Of a DNA stretch of 9,777 nucleotides, positions 6,916-9,777 are shown piece after piece. The stretch covers positions 1 to 9,777 of the forward strand of contig CAUHCL010000079.1 of assembly GCA_959604655.1 (NCBI GenBank), in the 5' to 3' direction. The DNA is from an uncultured Alistipes sp. (GTDB lineage: Bacteria > Bacteroidota > Bacteroidia > Bacteroidales > Rikenellaceae). Numbering within the stretch: the first letter of the stretch is position 1; each line of letters opens with the position of its first letter. The translations under genes were made by a program, and so were the position numbers. The notes below the pieces were generated by a model that made no database searches, was not told where the DNA came from, and was given only the letters and a program-made list of their open reading frames with translations.

Positions 6916-7716
6916 TTAAGGTTTAGTCGGGTCGTTTTGCGCGGCCTCGGCCTGCTTCTGCCGATCGATGGCGGGACTGTGGCGCAGCTGGAAATTCTTG
7001 CCCAGATAGACCTTGCGCACCATCTCGTCGTTGGCCAGATCCTCGGCCGTTCCCGTTTTGAGTATCTTGCCCTCGTAGAGCAGGTAGGTGCGGTCGGTGA
7101 TGGCCAGCGTCTCGTCGACATTGTGGTCGGTGATGATTACGCCTATGTTCTTGTTCTTCAGCGTGGCCACGATGCTCTGTATATCCTCCACCGCGATGGG
7201 GTCCACACCCGCGAAAGGCTCGTCGAGCAGGATGAAAGCGGGGTTGATCGACACGGCGCGCGCTATCTCGGTACGGCGGCGCTCGCCTCCCGAGAGCTGT
7301 ATGCCGAGGTTCTTGCGCACCTTTTGCAGGCGGAATTCCTCGATGAGCGACTCCACGCGCTCGCGCTGGTACTCCTTGCTGTAAGAGGTCATTTCGAGCA
7401 CCGCGCGGATGTTGTCCTCCACGCTCAGGCGGCGGAACACCGAAGCCTCCTGGGCCAGATATCCCACGCCCATCTGCGCGCGGCGGTAGACGGGTTCGTC
7501 GGTGAGTTCGGTCACCTCGCCCTCGTCGTTTTCAAGGAATATTTTGCCTTCATTGGGCTTGATAAGCCCCACTATCATATAGAAGGTAGTGGTCTTGCCC
7601 GCACCGTTGGGTCCCAGCAGACCGACGATCTCCCCCTGGTTGACGTCGATGGTCACATGGTTCACCACAGTGCGCGATTTGTACTTCTTGACAAGCTCGC
7701 TTGTGAACAGGCGCAT
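6916..7716 (-). CDS. lptB: Lipopolysaccharide export ABC transporter ATP-binding protein LptB
   Basis: A 266-residue ABC ATPase. Walker A is GPNGAGKTT (35-43), the Q-loop glutamine is Gln89 in LAQEASVF, the signature is LSGGE (141-145), Walker B is FILLDEP (161-167), and the H-loop His is His198 in TDHN. The segments LAQEASVFRRLSVEDN and GGERRRTEIARA identify the LptB branch rather than a generic importer. LptB powers extraction of lipopolysaccharide from the inner membrane through LptFG to the LptC-A-D bridge. It is longer than E. coli LptB (241 residues) because of a polar tail rich in Gln, Ala and charged residues after about residue 240, and a few extra residues near 62-75. LptF, LptG and LptC are not in the window. 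It appears to be the first gene of the minus-strand operon. Confidence 0.93.
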   Translation of the reverse strand: MRLFTSELVKKYKSRTVVNHVTIDVNQGEIVGLLGPNGAGKTTTFYMIVGLIKPNEGKIFLENDEGEVTELTDEPVYRRAQMGVGYLAQEASVFRRLSVEDNIRAVLEMTSYSKEYQRERVESLIEEFRLQKVRKNLGIQLSGGERRRTEIARAVSINPAFILLDEPFAGVDPIAVEDIQSIVATLKNKNIGVIITDHNVDETLAITDRTYLLYEGKILKTGTAEDLANDEMVRKVYLGKNFQLRHSPAIDRQKQAEAAQNDPTKP

Positions 7717-7734
7717 AATCGTTGAAATTTTTTA

Positions 7735-7742
7735 CAAAGTTA
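7735..7742 (-). promoter_or_regulatory. Candidate -7 element for the lptB-led operon
   Basis: On the minus strand the sequence TAACTTTG matches TAnnTTTG perfectly and lies 18 bases before the lptB ATG at 7716. It would give a very short leader of about 10 bases. No clear TTTG sits at the expected 19-21 base spacing upstream; the nearest TTTTG (within 7751-7758) is only 11 bases away. The -7 match is therefore supported but the -33 element is weak or absent, and an activator may be needed. Confidence 0.4.
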
Positions 7743-7750
7743 TTATTTTT

Positions 7751-7794
7751 TCGCAAAAATGTTTTATCTTTACATGAAAATTCCTGTTTTGCGA
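7751..7794. repeat. 8-base inverted repeat in the lptB/recQ divergent region
   Basis: TCGCAAAA (7751-7758) and TTTTGCGA (7787-7794) are perfect complements separated by 28 bases. The left arm lies just upstream of the lptB -7 element, and the pair encloses the candidate recQ -7 element, as two half-sites of a regulator might. The core 7-mer is the same as in the hairpin before aroC. No protein is known to me to bind this sequence. Confidence 0.4.
7765..7772 (+). promoter_or_regulatory. Weak candidate -7 element for recQ
   Basis: TATCTTTA matches TAnnTTTG at all but the last fixed position and lies 48 bases before the recQ ATG. The region 19-21 bases upstream is an A/T run without TTTG. It is the best plus-strand match I see in the 104-base gap, but the support is slight. 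Confidence 0.25.
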
Positions 7795-7820
7795 CGAAGC
7801 GGACTATTTAGAACAACGGT

Positions 7821-9777
7821 ATGATGGAGCAAGAAAACACTCTTTTGCACGACAAACTGAAGGAGTACTTCGGCTTTACTTCTTTCAAAGGTAACCAGGA
7901 GGCGGTGATACGCAATCTGCTGGCGGGGCGCGATACGTTCGTGCTCATGCCCACGGGCGGCGGCAAATCGCTCTGCTACCAGCTGCCCGCTCTGATCATG
8001 GACGGTGTGGCCATCATCATATCGCCGCTCATAGCCCTGATGAAGAATCAGGTGGACGCCATGCGCACCTTCTCCACCGAATCGGGCATAGCCCATTTCC
8101 TCAACTCGTCGCTCAACAAAACGGCCATCAACCAGGTGCGCAGCGACGTGCTGGAGGGAAAGACCAAGCTGCTCTACTTCGCTCCCGAATCGCTCACCAA
8201 GGAGGACAACGTGGCGTTCCTGCGCAAGATCAAGATATCGTTCTACGCCATCGACGAGGCGCACTGCATATCGGAATGGGGCCACGATTTCCGCCCCGAG
8301 TACCGCCGCATACGCCCCATCATAAACGACATAGGCGCCGCGCCGCTGATCGCCCTCACCGCCACGGCCACCCCCAAGGTGCAGATGGACATACAGAAGA
8401 ATCTGGGCATGTCGGACGCCGCGGTGTTCAAATCGTCGTTCAACCGTCCGAATCTCTTCTACGAGATCCGCCCCAAGCACAACGCCGAGCACGAGATAAT
8501 ACGCTTCATAAAGCAGAAGTCGGGCAAGAGCGGCATCATCTACTGTCTGAGCCGCAAGAAGGTCGAGGAACTGGCCGAACTGCTCGTGGCCAACGGCATA
8601 AAGGCGCTGCCTTACCATGCGGGAATGGACGCCCAGACCCGCGCCAACAACCAGGACGACTTTTTGATGGAGAGGGTAGACGTCATCGTTGCCACCATAG
8701 CCTTCGGCATGGGCATCGACAAGCCCGACGTGCGTTACGTGATCCATTACGACATACCCAAATCGCTGGAGGGATATTATCAGGAGACGGGCCGCGCGGG
8801 CCGCGACGGCGGCGAGGGTCATTGCCTCACCTTTTACAGCTACAAGGATATCCAGAAGCTCGAAAAGTTCATGCAGGGCAAGCCCGTGGCCGAGCAGGAG
8901 ATCGGCAAGCTGCTTCTGCTGGAAACGGTGTCGTACGCCGAAAGCTCCATCTGCCGCCGCAAGACGCTGCTCCACTACTTCGGCGAGGAATATGAGGATG
9001 ACAACTGCGGATGCTGCGACAACTGCGTCAACCCCAAGCCCAAGGTGCAGGCCCGCGAGGAAATGAAGCTGGCGCTGGAGACCCTGAAGGCGATAGGCGA
9101 CAAGTTCAAGAGCGACCACCTCGTGGCGGTGCTCACGGGCAAGGTGACGGCTCAGGTGAAGAGCTATTCGCACAACAAGCTCAAATGGTTCGGGCAGGGC
9201 GAGGAACACGACGGCAAGTTCTGGGGCGCCGTGATACGTCAGGGTCTCATAATGGGGCTTATCGACAAGAGCATCGAGAATTACGGATTGATATCGGTCA
9301 ACGACAAGGGTCTGGAGTACATCGCATCGCCTACGCCCGTCACCATCACACTCGACCACGATTACGACGAAGAGGAACGCGAGGAAGAGACCTCGGCCGC
9401 ACAGGCGGGCAAGGGCGGCGCAGCCGACGAAGAGCTGTTCGCCATGCTCAAGGATCTGCGCAAGAAGGTGGCCAAGAAACACGACCTGCCGCCGTTCGTC
9501 ATATTCCAGGATCCGTCGCTGGAGGACATGGCCATCCAATACCCCATAACCATCGAGGAGATGCAGAACATCTCGGGCGTGGGCGTGGGCAAGGCCAAGA
9601 AGTTCGGCGAGGAGTTCATACGCCTCATCAAGGCTTACGTCGAAGAGAAGGATATCGTGCGTCCGCAGGACATGGTCGTAAAATCGGTGGCCAACAAGTC
9701 GGGCAACAAGATATTCATCATACAGTCGATCGACCGCAAGATGGATTTCGAGGACATCGCCCGCGCCAAGGACCTCG
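7821..9777 (+). CDS. recQ: ATP-dependent DNA helicase RecQ (3' end cut by window edge)
   Basis: The frame is open for 652 codons from the ATG at 7821 and continues past the window. RecQ unwinds DNA 3' to 5' in recombination and repair of stalled forks. Domain order is complete for a RecQ: motif 0 with Phe17 and Gln26; Walker A TGGGKS (45-50); DEAH (145-148) followed by the aromatic-rich loop SEWGHDFRPEY; motif VI QETGRAGRDG (321-330); a zinc site of Cys378, Cys396, Cys399 and Cys402; a winged-helix domain; an acidic linker (about 512-538); and an HRDC domain (about 536-610, DEELFAMLKDLRKKVA). A further C-terminal segment begins after HRDC, as in the ~730-residue Bacteroidota RecQ proteins. 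Two ATGs stand in tandem (ATGATG); either may be used. No Shine-Dalgarno sequence is visible. Ile is encoded only by ATC and ATA. Confidence 0.96.
   Translation, partial: MMEQENTLLHDKLKEYFGFTSFKGNQEAVIRNLLAGRDTFVLMPTGGGKSLCYQLPALIMDGVAIIISPLIALMKNQVDAMRTFSTESGIAHFLNSSLNKTAINQVRSDVLEGKTKLLYFAPESLTKEDNVAFLRKIKISFYAIDEAHCISEWGHDFRPEYRRIRPIINDIGAAPLIALTATATPKVQMDIQKNLGMSDAAVFKSSFNRPNLFYEIRPKHNAEHEIIRFIKQKSGKSGIIYCLSRKKVEELAELLVANGIKALPYHAGMDAQTRANNQDDFLMERVDVIVATIAFGMGIDKPDVRYVIHYDIPKSLEGYYQETGRAGRDGGEGHCLTFYSYKDIQKLEKFMQGKPVAEQEIGKLLLLETVSYAESSICRRKTLLHYFGEEYEDDNCGCCDNCVNPKPKVQAREEMKLALETLKAIGDKFKSDHLVAVLTGKVTAQVKSYSHNKLKWFGQGEEHDGKFWGAVIRQGLIMGLIDKSIENYGLISVNDKGLEYIASPTPVTITLDHDYDEEEREEETSAAQAGKGGAADEELFAMLKDLRKKVAKKHDLPPFVIFQDPSLEDMAIQYPITIEEMQNISGVGVGKAKKFGEEFIRLIKAYVEEKDIVRPQDMVVKSVANKSGNKIFIIQSIDRKMDFEDIARAKDL

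Noticed and set aside
7717..7820. Small gene, sRNA or riboswitch in the divergent gap
   Set aside because: The gap is short and A/T-rich, with no compact multi-helix fold or open frame; promoter and operator use explains it.
7770..9539. 589-codon open frame on the minus strand opposite recQ
   Set aside because: It is antisense to a fully supported helicase, has biased composition (Val, Leu, Ala, His) without domains, and is expected from G/C-rich third positions in recQ.
1..9777. Mobile element, CRISPR array, tRNA/rRNA or defence system
   Set aside because: No transposase or integrase, no regularly spaced repeats, no cloverleaf and no defence-type domains; recQ, recX and the M23 gene are ordinary chromosomal genes.

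Overview
The window looks like a chromosomal housekeeping region of a G+C-rich member of the Bacteroidota, most like Alistipes or a relative (Rikenellaceae). The assignment is inference from gene content (a secreted GH92 glycosidase, a Bacteroidota-type M23 protein, and RecQ, RecX, PrmC and LptB of Bacteroidota style), from the lack of Shine-Dalgarno sequences before the genes, and from promoter-like sequences of the Bacteroidota form (TTG about 20 bases before TAnnTTTG). Almost the whole window is coding. No gene-free stretch exceeds 300 bases; the longest is the 104-base divergent intergenic region at 7717-7820.

Layout. Seven genes lie on the minus strand in one closely packed series, in transcription order from right to left: lptB (7716-6916), aroA (6906-5653), a Sel1-repeat protein (5651-4851), aroC (4793-3813), prmC (3809-2952), recX (2976-2446) and a secreted M23 metallopeptidase (2476-734). 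Junctions are 9, 1, 57 and 3 bases of gap, then overlaps of 25 and 31 bases, so they are probably one operon driven from the divergent region. After a 73-base gap with its own good promoter match comes a GH92 alpha-mannosidase-like gene, cut by the left edge. On the plus strand, recQ starts at 7821 and runs off the right edge.

The series mixes roles. LptB powers lipopolysaccharide export. AroA and AroC are the last two steps to chorismate (EPSP synthase, then chorismate synthase). PrmC methylates release factors, RecX controls RecA, and the M23 protein acts on the envelope. RecQ, a DNA repair helicase, is transcribed divergently from the operon head.

I see no mobile element, CRISPR array, RNA gene or defence system, and no evidence for an undescribed multi-gene system. 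The best leads are small: a shared TCGCAAA/TTTGCGA inverted-repeat motif in two noncoding gaps, a lower-G+C Sel1-repeat gene between aroA and aroC, a non-canonical short chorismate synthase, and complete absence of the ATT isoleucine codon in the recQ fragment.
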